Shown piece after piece: positions 8,086 to 16,146 of a stretch of DNA of 64,000 nt. The translations under genes were made by a program, and so were the position numbers. Within the stretch, counting starts at the first letter, position 1, and the number at the start of each line of letters is the position of its first letter. This stretch comes from Phascolarctobacterium sp. (GTDB lineage: Bacteria; Bacillota; Negativicutes; Acidaminococcales; Acidaminococcaceae), in contig JAUNOC010000001.1 of the NCBI GenBank assembly GCA_030531205.1, positions 1 to 64,000 of the forward strand, read 5' to 3'. The notes below the pieces were generated by a model. The model was not told the DNA's origin. It ran no database searches and worked only from the letters and a program-made list of their open reading frames with translations.

Positions 8086-9748
8086 TTGTTTCACCTCTTT
8101 TCTTTACCGGCAACCGCACTGTGAAAATTGTGCCTTCACCCGGTTCTGATTCCGCGGAAATAGTCCCGTCCAAATTTTCTATACTGTGCTTTACCAGGTA
8201 AAGCCCAAAGCCATGTCCTGCACCCTTGTTAGAATAGCCACGTTGAAAGATTTTTTTCAGTTCCCCTTTTTTAATACCCGGACCGGAGTCCTCCACTTCA
8301 ATGACAATTTCCTTGTCAAAGTCAATGATGGAAAGATTCATAATTCTTTCCCCTTCATAATTTCTTAAAGCATCAAAGGCATTTTCAATCAAGTTACCGA
8401 TAATCAAAACCAAATCATGAACTGAGGGCATAATCAATTCGCTGTGCAATTCTGATTCTTCGGAAAAAGTGAACTCAACTGCCAGTTCCCGGGAGCGTGC
8501 CATTTTCCCAAGCACAAACCCTGCCAAAGTAATATCCTTCAGACGGGTTACTACATAACTTACTTCACTCTGCCGGTTCTGGGCAATTTCCTTAGTGTAT
8601 TTCTTCAAGTCATCATAGGCCTTCATGTCTATCAGTCCCATAATGACGTGCATTTTATTCATAAATTCATGGGTCTGGGCCCGAAGGGCGGTGGCGTAAT
8701 TTTTGAAACCCGTCAGTTGGTTTGCCAATTCAAACACATCGCTCTTACGCCGAAAAGTAACCACTGCACCAATAATATTTTGCTGGACAAAAATAGGTAC
8801 TGCCGTCACCATGAACACATTGTCACCTAAATTCAAAGGAGCATTGGTCAACATTCTGCCATTACCAATGATTTCATCCCAGGGAATGCCGGGCAAACGG
8901 TCTTTGGCATCGCTATATTCCAAACTGTCCACATCACCAGCATTGGCTTCACTAAGCAAAGCCAGTGCTTCCTGATTAATCAAAGTAATAATCCCCTGAA
9001 CATTCACATTAATAACCCCCTCCCGCACGGAATTTAGAATTACATTCCGTTCCTGCAAAAGAGTGGCAATCTCCTGTGGTTCCAATCCAAAAAGAATTTT
9101 CTTAATATGCCGGGCAAGATATACCGCGCCAATAATACCTATGAAGAGACCAAATAAACTGCAAATGCCTAAAAAGATTATGGACTCAATAGTGGAATTA
9201 TTGAATAATTCATTAGAATAACCAGTAACAACATACCCCACCCGCTTGCCTGTTTTATCAGTTACAAAGCCAATGGCTTTGTTGGGAATGGCGTAATTCT
9301 GACTATAGGTAATAGTTTCGTACTTGCAGTACTGCTCCACAAGTTCCCTGGCACTCTCCCTAAAACCGTCCAGCCGTGCCGGATTATAATAAACCGCCAA
9401 TTCTTTGTTAATATTAAAAATAGCAACACTGGCCTCATCGGAATCATCCACATGATTTACATAATCAAACATAAAATCACTGACTTCCTGCTCTGTTCCG
9501 GAACGGGTGCCACTAATACCCTCAATTATTTCATTGGAATTACAAAGAATGCTGTTAATGCTCACTGCGTTAATGCTAACCCTGTCATAAATAACCTTAG
9601 CAACACGCAGGGTTGTGAATACGGATGAAGGCAAAATAGCAAAAAGCACCACTATACTTACCAGTAACACAATTTTCTGGCTTAGCGGTATGCTTCTTGT
9701 CAAAGTATGGTAATTTAAATCCTTAGTCCCAAAATCTTTTTTAATCAT
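8078..9748 (-). CDS. Sensor histidine kinase of the CitA/DcuS type
   Basis: 556 residues. One membrane helix (about 25-45), an extracytoplasmic PAS-like sensor (about 50-185), a second helix (about 190-215), a cytoplasmic PAS (about 230-330) and a kinase domain. The kinase has the phospho-acceptor His in RAQTHEF, N box NLIENAFDAL, G1 DSGPGI and G2 GHGFGLYLVK. The family senses extracellular C4-dicarboxylates or citrate. The gene has no visible Shine-Dalgarno and a TATAAT sits 7 nt before the ATG, so it may be leaderless (its -35 is poor). It likely controls the DASS carriers and/or the decarboxylase subunits next door. Confidence 0.92.
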   Translation of the reverse strand: MIKKDFGTKDLNYHTLTRSIPLSQKIVLLVSIVVLFAILPSSVFTTLRVAKVIYDRVSINAVSINSILCNSNEIIEGISGTRSGTEQEVSDFMFDYVNHVDDSDEASVAIFNINKELAVYYNPARLDGFRESARELVEQYCKYETITYSQNYAIPNKAIGFVTDKTGKRVGYVVTGYSNELFNNSTIESIIFLGICSLFGLFIGIIGAVYLARHIKKILFGLEPQEIATLLQERNVILNSVREGVINVNVQGIITLINQEALALLSEANAGDVDSLEYSDAKDRLPGIPWDEIIGNGRMLTNAPLNLGDNVFMVTAVPIFVQQNIIGAVVTFRRKSDVFELANQLTGFKNYATALRAQTHEFMNKMHVIMGLIDMKAYDDLKKYTKEIAQNRQSEVSYVVTRLKDITLAGFVLGKMARSRELAVEFTFSEESELHSELIMPSVHDLVLIIGNLIENAFDALRNYEGERIMNLSIIDFDKEIVIEVEDSGPGIKKGELKKIFQRGYSNKGAGHGFGLYLVKHSIENLDGTISAESEPGEGTIFTVRLPVKKRGETNV

Positions 9749-9830
9749 TTTTTAAATTATAACATATCATTATATGACCTGCCCTACTGAATTTATTTTG
9801 TAATTAAAAAAAGTGACAAATACATTATAT

Positions 9831-9857
9831 AAAAAGCCCCCGCATTTGCGGGGGCTT
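9831..9857 (-). terminator. Terminator after sodium-pump beta subunit copy 1
   Basis: AAGCCCCCGC-ATTT-GCGGGGGCTT forms a 10-bp stem; on the minus strand it is followed by TTTTT. The gene ends at 9896. Confidence 0.85.
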
Positions 9858-9895
9858 GAGTTATTTGGGGAGTTAATAACTAAGAGATGAAATAA

Positions 9896-11023
9896 TTATT
9901 TGCCTTGAGGACCAACCATAGCGAGCATGGTGCCTGCAGCAACTGCAGTACCAATAACGCCTGCTACGTTCGGACCCATAGCATGCATCAACAAGAAGTT
10001 GGAAGGATTTGCCTTTTGACCAACAACTTGGGATACACGGGCAGCCATAGGAACTGCGGATACGCCGGCGGAACCAATCAAAGGATTGGTAACACCGTCA
10101 ACATAGTACATCAATTTACCAAAGATACAACCAGCAAAAGTACCGCCAATGAATGCTACCAAGCCCAAGCAAATAATCAAAATGGTTTGGTAATTCAAGA
10201 ACGAATCAGCACTCATGGTGCAGCCGGTACCAGTAGCCAAGAAAATGGTTACAATGTTCATCAAAGCGTTTTGTGCGGTGTCACAAAGACGGTCCAAACA
10301 GCCCGCTTCTTTGAACAAGTTACCCAACATCAACATACCAATCAAAGCGGTAACGGAGGGCAACAACAAGGAAATAACAATGGTACACATAATGGGGAAT
10401 ACGACCTTTTCAAAATGGGAAACAGGACGCAATTGTTTCATAACAATTTGACGTTCCTTCTTGGTTGTGCAGAGCATCATTACAGGGGGTTGGATCAAAG
10501 GAACCAAACTCATGTAGGAATATGCTGCAACGGCGATAGCGCCCAACAGTTGGGGAGCCATCTTGGCTGCCAAGTAAATGGAAGTCGGGCCGTCAGCACC
10601 ACCGATAATACCGATTGCACATGCTTCTTGAACATTGAAGCCAAGGAGCATAGCACCCAACATTGCTACGAATACGCCTGCTTGTGCAGCAGCGCCGAGC
10701 AACAAGGTCTTGGGGTTAGCAATCAACGGGCCGAAGTCGGTCATTGCACCTACACCCAAGAAAATCAACGGCGGGAATACTTCGTGGTTAATGCCGTAAG
10801 CGATTACAGCCATAACACCGGGTTCTTCAAAACCGTTTTTAGGAATATTAGCCAAAATACAACCAAATGCGATTGGGCTTAACAACAAAGGTTCAAAACC
10901 TTTGCCAATAGCCATGTACAACAATACCAAGCCGACAAAAATCATAATGAGATGACCAGTGGTCAAAGCACTAAAGCCGGAATCAGCCCAGATTGAAGCA
11001 ATAGCAACTAAAAATGCTTCCAT
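9896..11023 (-). CDS. Sodium ion-translocating decarboxylase beta subunit (OadB/MmdB/GcdB family), copy 1
   Basis: 375 residues, about nine membrane segments. The family motif GGADGPTSIYLA (about residues 140-151) contains the aspartate used for Na+ binding; the C-terminal NPLIGSAGVSAVPMAARV segment is also characteristic. The subunit couples decarboxylation of a carboxybiotin carrier to Na+ export. In succinate-fermenting Negativicutes the cognate enzyme is methylmalonyl-CoA decarboxylase; oxaloacetate or glutaconyl-CoA enzymes are alternatives. No carboxyltransferase or biotin carrier is in the window. It is preceded by a 44-codon OadG-like gene. It is nearly identical to copy 2; differences cluster at the N-terminus and around residue 305-310. 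Confidence 0.93.
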   Translation of the reverse strand: MEAFLVAIASIWADSGFSALTTGHLIMIFVGLVLLYMAIGKGFEPLLLSPIAFGCILANIPKNGFEEPGVMAVIAYGINHEVFPPLIFLGVGAMTDFGPLIANPKTLLLGAAAQAGVFVAMLGAMLLGFNVQEACAIGIIGGADGPTSIYLAAKMAPQLLGAIAVAAYSYMSLVPLIQPPVMMLCTTKKERQIVMKQLRPVSHFEKVVFPIMCTIVISLLLPSVTALIGMLMLGNLFKEAGCLDRLCDTAQNALMNIVTIFLATGTGCTMSADSFLNYQTILIICLGLVAFIGGTFAGCIFGKLMYYVDGVTNPLIGSAGVSAVPMAARVSQVVGQKANPSNFLLMHAMGPNVAGVIGTAVAAGTMLAMVGPQGK

Positions 11024-11059
11024 CAGAAAATCCTCCTCAAAAAATAAAAATAAGTGCGT

Positions 11060-11129
11060 TCGCTATACCATAGCGAGGTTAAAATGCCCAACACAAAACG
11101 GGCAGGACTTGAGTTCTCCCCTAACTCAA
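11060..11129 (-). other. Three small hairpins in the spacer between OadG-like and beta-subunit genes, copy 1
   Basis: TCGCTAT/ATAGCGA (11060-11076), TGCCC/GGGCA (11085-11104) and TTGAGTT/AACTCAA (11109-11129) tile the 106-nt intercistronic spacer. The same set occurs in copy 2 with changes that stay pairable in minus-strand RNA. It may tune stability or relative expression of the two subunits. Confidence 0.5.
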
Positions 11130-11264
11130 TTATTTTTTCTTCTTTTTGGTGGGGTCGATGACTTGAATCAAGCTCATCAATACTCCCAAAGCAATCAACA
11201 CGGCGAACACAATCGTCATATTGATAATTGCAATTAACCAGGGGTTGGTCGTTACTGGACCCAT
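11130..11264 (-). CDS. OadG-like small membrane subunit, copy 1 (44 aa)
   Basis: A short gene starting at the ATG at 11264 after AGAGAGGTGAATGTA. The protein has a short N-terminus, one membrane helix (about residues 10-33) and a lysine-rich tail after VIDPT. This is the layout of the membrane anchor of OadG/MmdD-type gamma/delta subunits but without the long C-terminal domain. It lies directly before the beta subunit, and the same pair is repeated at 12703-12834. It presumably anchors or assembles the pump. The assignment rests on topology and neighbourhood, so the exact subunit name is uncertain. Confidence 0.75.
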   Translation of the reverse strand: MGPVTTNPWLIAIINMTIVFAVLIALGVLMSLIQVIDPTKKKKK

Positions 11265-11342
11265 TACATTCACCTCTCTTCCAAAAATTTAATAAACTTA
11301 ACTAACTATAAATTGTAAGTTAATTAAGTTACTAAATTCGTT

Positions 11343-11392
11343 CTTGATAATTATAAAATTATAGAGGCAGTTTATCTGTTGCCGCTGCAACA
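11343..11392 (-). promoter_or_regulatory. Promoter with -41.5 dyad before decarboxylase unit 1
   Basis: TGTTGC-CGCT-GCAACA spans 11377-11392 (centre 11384.5). A TATAAT at 11355-11350 predicts a start near 11343, putting the dyad centre exactly at -41.5. The -35 position (CAGATA) is poor. A second TATAAT at 11363-11358 is a possible alternative. Confidence 0.6.
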
Positions 11393-11400
11393 CAAATAGA

Positions 11401-11427
11401 AAAATCCCTGCCCGAAGGCAGGGATTA
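11401..11427 (-). terminator. Terminator after decarboxylase unit 2
   Basis: AATCCCTGCC-CGAA-GGCAGGGATT, with a TTTTT tract on the minus strand, lies 40 bp downstream of the gene ending at 11467. It separates the two units, so each has its own promoter. Confidence 0.85.
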
Positions 11428-11466
11428 AATTTTGGGGAGATTTTCAGTTAAAAGAATAGGGGGTGA

Positions 11467-12597
11467 TTATTTGCCTTGAGGACCAACCATAGCGAGCATG
11501 GTGCCTGCAGCAACTGCAGTACCAATAACGCCTGCTACGTTCGGACCCATAGCATGCATCAACAAGAAGTTGGAAGGATTTGCCTTTTGACCAACAACTT
11601 GGGATACACGAGCAGCCATAGGAACTGCGGATACGCCGGCGGAACCAATCAAAGGATTGGTGGAACCGTCAACCATGTACATCAATTTACCGAATACGCA
11701 ACCAGCGAAAGTACCGCCAATGAATGCTACCAAGCCCAAGCAAATAATCAAAATGGTTTGATAGTTCAAGAAGGATTCAGCACTCATGGTGCAACCAGTA
11801 CCAGTAGCCAAGAAAATAGTTACAGTGTTCATCAAAGCGTTTTGTGCGGTGTCGCAAAGACGGTCCAAGCAGCCCGCTTCTTTGAACAAGTTACCCAACA
11901 TCAACATACCAATCAAAGCGGTAACGGAGGGCAACAACAAGGAAATAACAATGGTACACATAATGGGGAATACGACCTTTTCAAAATGGGAAACAGGACG
12001 CAATTGTTTCATAACAATTTGACGTTCCTTCTTGGTTGTGCAGAGCATCATTACAGGGGGTTGGATCAAAGGAACCAAACTCATGTAGGAATATGCTGCA
12101 ACGGCGATAGCGCCCAACAGTTGGGGAGCCATCTTGGCTGCCAAGTAAATGGAAGTCGGGCCGTCAGCACCACCGATAATACCGATTGCACATGCTTCTT
12201 GAACATTGAAGCCAAGGAGCATAGCGCCCAGCATTGCTACGAACACGCCTGCTTGTGCAGCAGCGCCCAGCAACAGGGTCTTGGGGTTAGCAATCAACGG
12301 ACCGAAGTCGGTCATTGCGCCTACACCCAAGAAAATCAACGGCGGGAACACTTCGTGGTTAATACCGTACATAATTACGGACATAACGCCGGGTTCTTCA
12401 AAACCGTTTTTAGGAATATTAGCCAAAATACAGCCAAATGCGATGGGGCTGAGCAACAACGGCTCAAAGCCCTTGCCGATTGCCATGTACAACAATACCA
12501 GACCTACAACAATCATGATAACATGACCGCCAGTCAAAGCACTGAAGCCGGAATCAGCCCAAATAGAAGCAATAGCTACTACAAATGCCTCAAACAT
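11467..12597 (-). CDS. Sodium ion-translocating decarboxylase beta subunit, copy 2
   Basis: 376 residues, over 95% identical by eye to copy 1, with the same GGADGPTSIY and NPLIGSAGVS motifs. It starts MFEAFVVAI at the ATG at 12597 after GGAGGATCTCAAT. It differs from copy 1 in the first residues, in HVIMIVV near residue 25, in the GSTNP loop and in a few conservative changes; the 3' halves are almost identical at DNA level, suggesting gene conversion. It is the second gene of a tandemly repeated two-gene unit. The partner carboxyltransferase must be encoded elsewhere. Confidence 0.93.
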   Translation of the reverse strand: MFEAFVVAIASIWADSGFSALTGGHVIMIVVGLVLLYMAIGKGFEPLLLSPIAFGCILANIPKNGFEEPGVMSVIMYGINHEVFPPLIFLGVGAMTDFGPLIANPKTLLLGAAAQAGVFVAMLGAMLLGFNVQEACAIGIIGGADGPTSIYLAAKMAPQLLGAIAVAAYSYMSLVPLIQPPVMMLCTTKKERQIVMKQLRPVSHFEKVVFPIMCTIVISLLLPSVTALIGMLMLGNLFKEAGCLDRLCDTAQNALMNTVTIFLATGTGCTMSAESFLNYQTILIICLGLVAFIGGTFAGCVFGKLMYMVDGSTNPLIGSAGVSAVPMAARVSQVVGQKANPSNFLLMHAMGPNVAGVIGTAVAAGTMLAMVGPQGK

Positions 12598-12632
12598 ATT
12601 GAGATCCTCCTTAAAATAAGAAATAAGTGCGT

Positions 12633-12699
12633 TCGCTATACCACAGCGAGGTTAAAATGCCCAATACAAAACGGGCAGGACTTGAGTTCTCCCCTTACT
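12633..12699 (-). other. Intercistronic hairpins, copy 2
   Basis: Counterparts of those at 11060-11129: TCGCTAT/ACAGCGA (pairs through a U-G wobble on minus RNA), GCCC/GGGC and TTGAGT/ACTCAA. Conserved between the two units although neighbouring bases differ. Confidence 0.45.
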
Positions 12700-12702
12700 C
12701 AA

Positions 12703-12834
12703 TTATTTTTTCTTTTTGGTGGGGTCAATGACTTGAATCAAGCTCATCAACACACCTAAAGCAATCAATACGGCAAATACAATTGTCATATTGATAATTG
12801 CAATTAACCAGGGGTTGGTCGTTACTGGACCCAT
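12703..12834 (-). CDS. OadG-like small membrane subunit, copy 2 (43 aa)
   Basis: Starts at the ATG at 12834 after GAGGTGATTTTTA. Identical to the 44-aa copy at 11130-11264 except for one lysine fewer in the tail; codons differ at several third positions, so it is a genuine second copy. One membrane helix; predicted accessory subunit of the sodium pump. Confidence 0.75.
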   Translation of the reverse strand: MGPVTTNPWLIAIINMTIVFAVLIALGVLMSLIQVIDPTKKKK

Positions 12835-12887
12835 TAAAAATCACCTCTTTCTTCTTCCGTCGCCAAAAGGGGCAACACCTCTTTTAA

Positions 12888-12937
12888 TACATAGATTATA
12901 AGGGGCAGTGCCCCCTGCCTATGTTGCAAATACCACC
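12888..12937 (-). promoter_or_regulatory. Promoter of decarboxylase unit 2 with a degenerate -41.5 site
   Basis: TATAAT at 12900-12895 predicts a start near 12888. A TGTTGC half-site at 12922-12927 is in the same register as the two perfect dyads (16-mer centre at -41.5), but the other half is ACCACC. A GC-rich dyad GGGGCA-g-TGCCCC lies between, at 12902-12914. Confidence 0.45.
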
Positions 12938-13032
12938 TTTTATACCATTACTGCATTTGCAATAGTAAATTATTATTTGACATAAGTTTATAAATATATT
13001 TTTAAGTATTTTATAAATTATGTAAGTGAAAT

Positions 13033-13056
13033 AAAAAAGCACGGCTTTCGCCGTGC
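13033..13056 (-). terminator. Terminator after the BofA-family gene
   Basis: GCACGGC-TTTC-GCCGTGC with TTTTTT on the minus strand, 22 bp downstream of the stop at 13078. Confidence 0.85.
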
Positions 13057-13077
13057 CGTGTACACTGCAAATAAACA

Positions 13078-13386
13078 TTAATGTAAGAAAGCATAATAAA
13101 TAATAAGCGCAATCATACCGGGGATGCCAAAAATCCCCGCTACCAAAGCCGTAATAATATTTACCGGCAAAGAGAAATTGACAAAAGTTCCCACCCAGTT
13201 CACTGCCAAAAGCATCACACAACCAATAATGCCGTTAATGACGAATTTGAAAGGAACACTGATGAGTTTATAAATTGTTACAATGGCAATAATCCCCAAA
13301 ATAATCCAGGTGTATTCTCCAAACTCTGCTGCCGCCTGACTGTTGCCGGTTAAATTGCCTATAAAATTCATAATGTTGTTTAACAT
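13078..13386 (-). CDS. BofA-family membrane protein
   Basis: 102 residues with two or three hydrophobic segments and the family's C-terminal signature (LPVNIITALVAGIFGIPG). BofA holds the pro-sigma-K processing complex in Bacillus. Here it sits right after recR, the usual position in Firmicutes, overlapping recR by 7 bp; the ribosome-binding site CAGGAGAAGAAT precedes its ATG. It may be a relic of sporulation functions or have another membrane role. Confidence 0.85.
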   Translation of the reverse strand: MLNNIMNFIGNLTGNSQAAAEFGEYTWIILGIIAIVTIYKLISVPFKFVINGIIGCVMLLAVNWVGTFVNFSLPVNIITALVAGIFGIPGMIALIIYYAFLH

Positions 13387-13982
13387 ATTCTTCTCCTGTT
13401 CTCCACCGCCTGTGCCAAGGTCAGTTCATCCGCAAACTCCAAATCACCACCCATGGGCAATCCCTGGGCAATACGGCTCACCTTAATTCCCGTAGGTTTC
13501 AGCAGTTGTGCCAAATAGGAAGCAGTTGCCTCTCCCTCCACATCGGAATTGGTGGCAATAATCACTTCCTCCGCCTCTTCCGTTTCCAACCGCTGAAATA
13601 ACTCTTTCAAACGCAACTGGTCGGGTCCGATGCCATCCAACGGAGACATTACACCATGCAGCACATGATAGAGTCCTTTATACCCCTGACTCCGTTCCAT
13701 GGCTGTCACATCCGGCGGCTGCTCCACCACGCAAATCATGCTCCTGTCCCGTTTCACATCGTTACAGATTTCACAATATTCATCTGCTGTCAAATTATAA
13801 CATTGCTTGCAAAGATGCACATCCCTCTTTGCCACTAAAATGGCATCCGCCAGCCGTTCCACTTCTTCCATGGGCATATCAATAATCTTATATGCCAAAC
13901 GCATGGCGCTTTTGGAACCTAAGCCGGGCAAACGCCTGAGCCGATCATGCAAATTTGCCAAAGGTCTAATAATTTTTCCCAT
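13380..13982 (-). CDS. recR: Recombination mediator RecR
   Basis: 200 residues, the normal size. N-terminal helix-hairpin-helix (LPGLGSKSAMRLAYKI), a C4 zinc finger (CKQCYNLTADEYCEIC, about 57-72) and a Toprim domain (about 80-175). With RecO/RecF it loads RecA at gaps. It belongs to the conserved dnaX-ybaB-recR order and follows ybaB by 2 bp. Confidence 0.97.
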   Translation of the reverse strand: MGKIIRPLANLHDRLRRLPGLGSKSAMRLAYKIIDMPMEEVERLADAILVAKRDVHLCKQCYNLTADEYCEICNDVKRDRSMICVVEQPPDVTAMERSQGYKGLYHVLHGVMSPLDGIGPDQLRLKELFQRLETEEAEEVIIATNSDVEGEATASYLAQLLKPTGIKVSRIAQGLPMGGDLEFADELTLAQAVENRRRIC

Positions 13983-13984
13983 GC

Positions 13985-14314
13985 TTACATTCCGGGAAGT
14001 TTCATGCCCCCGGTAATCTTTGCCATTTCCTTTTCCGCCATTTCGTCAATCTGACGCATACCTTCGTTGACCGCACTGACAATCAAGTCCTGCAACATTT
14101 CCATATCTTCCGTATCAACTGCTGCCGGGTCTATCTTAATGCTGGCAAGTTCCTTTTTGCCGGTTACAGTGACTGCCACCGCACCGCCACCAACACTCAC
14201 ATCAAGAGTTCTCTTTTTCAAGTCCTCCTGCAAAGCAGTCATATCACTTTGCATTTTTTGAATTTTTTTCATCATGCCGGCCATATTTCCCATGCCGCCC
14301 ATTCCGTTAAACAT
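13985..14314 (-). CDS. YbaB/EbfC nucleoid-associated protein
   Basis: 109 residues. Gly/Met-rich N-terminus, a central helix and strand core (LDVSVGGGAVAVTVTGKKE) and a C-terminal helix, as in the YbaB/EbfC DNA-binding dimer. It lies between recR and, unusually, a TpsB gene; dnaX normally comes immediately before it. Confidence 0.95.
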   Translation of the reverse strand: MFNGMGGMGNMAGMMKKIQKMQSDMTALQEDLKKRTLDVSVGGGAVAVTVTGKKELASIKIDPAAVDTEDMEMLQDLIVSAVNEGMRQIDEMAEKEMAKITGGMKLPGM

Positions 14315-14377
14315 TTTCTATTCCTCCTTTATTGTTCCCCCAAAAACAACTGACATTAGTTGGTTTCGGTCTTTTTA

Positions 14378-16084
14378 TTAAAACTGTCCGCTGACCAAGA
14401 AATGAATTCTTGTTCTGCTTACTTCCTGCTCATTAAGTTCTCTGATTAAGGGGAAGGCCAAGCAAACACTGCTGTAAATATGCTTATTCCAACTTGCTTT
14501 CAATCCCAAACCTAAAGATTGTAACACATGATTTTCAAAGGCACTTGCGCCTTCTACTATACCATAATCATAGAAGCCAAAGGCACTGAAACGGCGGTCT
14601 TTGAAGGGTATCTGATATTCCAAAGAATTGCTGAATCCTCTTTCACCGCTCAGATAGGACTCACGGTAACCACGGACACTGTTAGAACCGCCGATATAGA
14701 ACTGACGGGAACTGGGTAAAAACTCCCCCTGACTCAATTGTGCATCAAACCGGTTGGTAAGCATATGACCATTTTTATATGCCTTTTGGTAATAAGTATT
14801 TAATTTATAATAGTGCATACCACCTAAACTTTGAGTTCCTACGCCATCAGAATATTTTCCCAACACAGAATAGGAATGTTTTTGATAAAACACATGGCTC
14901 TTGCCATAAGCAGTATGACTAAAATAAGGACTGATATCCCTAATCATATCCCGTACATACTCAAAACCATCAATGGATGATTTGGAACTTTGATGATTAA
15001 ATTCCAGACCGGCTTCACTGCGGGTTGTGTCATTCACAACCCATGGTTGACGAACGGTTACAGAATAAGCGGTAGAATGACCTTTTACATCCAAACCTGC
15101 GTCATTCAATTCCCCTTTTACAACTTTTGTAGCATTTGTGCTATATGACAAACTGATTTTAGTACCGCTGGGACTCACGGGAATATCATAAACCGCACTA
15201 AAGGAACGGGTACCCTTGCTATAAATTGTTCCTAAGGTCAAACTGTCCCTTTGCCCAAACAAACTTTTAGTGTTGAGGAAATATCCAGCCCTGTACATAC
15301 CACTTGTATAGTTTCCGGAGTTATCCGTAAAAAGAGTGCTGTTAATCTGCTGTGGCTCATAGGCAGTCAAAACAAAGTCCGTTGTACCCGGCTCTTCCCC
15401 TGCCTGTAATGCTAACCGCAACTGCACATCGTTTGTGCCATTGAACAACATCATTTTTTCGTTTAAGTCATTGATATTAACTATTTCACCACTGGGAAGT
15501 TTAATTCTGCGGGTAATGTAACTGGTATGAGTTGTTTTATTGCCGCTGACGGTTACTTTGCCAGTTTTGCCTTCCACCAAAAGTATTTTTACAATTCCTT
15601 TTTCAATCTTTTGAGGTGGCAAAAAGGCCTTACAGGTAATGTAGCCGCCTTCTGAATAAAGATTGTTAATCTTGCCAATCATCTGATACAAGTCACTAAC
15701 ATAAATATCTTTGCCGATATATTCATTTATAATGGCATCTATAGTGTCATTCGGTATAACTTCAGAGGGGTTGTAGTCAATTTTTTTCAAATTAAAAGAC
15801 ACCTGCTCTTGCTCAGGTTGCTCGCTGGTCTCAGGATTTTCAATCTTTTGTTTTTGACGGGCGATATCCTCTTCCATTTGTTGTGCTACCCGAGCCCGTT
15901 CCATCAGTTCGAGAGTACGGTTCAACTGGGGGCCCGCTGTTTCTGTATATGCCCTTGTAACCATTTCCCTTTCTGCTGGGGTCAACCCTGACAACGGATC
16001 TGCAAATGCCACATTAGTAAAGCCAACCGTACCAACCGCTACCGCAGGAATAATCGCTTTTGCCAACAATTCTTTTCTTTTCAT
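14378..16084 (-). CDS. TpsB-type outer membrane transporter (ShlB/FhaC/HecB family)
   Basis: 568 residues. Signal peptide (cleavage near AFA-DPL, residue 28), a proline/glutamate-containing linker (about 80-105), POTRA-type domains (about 108-265) and a 16-strand barrel domain with the family VRGY motif near residue 480. It ends in phenylalanine, as expected for Bam substrates. TpsB proteins secrete one large exoprotein (TpsA) or act in outer-membrane assembly. No TpsA gene is in the window. It is inserted between dnaX and ybaB, in the same direction, within an otherwise conserved replication/repair cluster. Confidence 0.9.
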   Translation of the reverse strand: MKRKELLAKAIIPAVAVGTVGFTNVAFADPLSGLTPAEREMVTRAYTETAGPQLNRTLELMERARVAQQMEEDIARQKQKIENPETSEQPEQEQVSFNLKKIDYNPSEVIPNDTIDAIINEYIGKDIYVSDLYQMIGKINNLYSEGGYITCKAFLPPQKIEKGIVKILLVEGKTGKVTVSGNKTTHTSYITRRIKLPSGEIVNINDLNEKMMLFNGTNDVQLRLALQAGEEPGTTDFVLTAYEPQQINSTLFTDNSGNYTSGMYRAGYFLNTKSLFGQRDSLTLGTIYSKGTRSFSAVYDIPVSPSGTKISLSYSTNATKVVKGELNDAGLDVKGHSTAYSVTVRQPWVVNDTTRSEAGLEFNHQSSKSSIDGFEYVRDMIRDISPYFSHTAYGKSHVFYQKHSYSVLGKYSDGVGTQSLGGMHYYKLNTYYQKAYKNGHMLTNRFDAQLSQGEFLPSSRQFYIGGSNSVRGYRESYLSGERGFSNSLEYQIPFKDRRFSAFGFYDYGIVEGASAFENHVLQSLGLGLKASWNKHIYSSVCLAFPLIRELNEQEVSRTRIHFLVSGQF

Positions 16085-16146
16085 ATTTCCCTCCTACTGC
16101 AGTTCAAAGTTGTATATTTTAGTGTCATACAACGCACCATAAATAC

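Noticed and set aside
9905-12759. Long plus-strand open frames opposite both decarboxylase beta subunits
   Set aside because: His/Gln/Asn-rich shadow frames of conserved membrane proteins; no ribosome-binding sites or family similarity.
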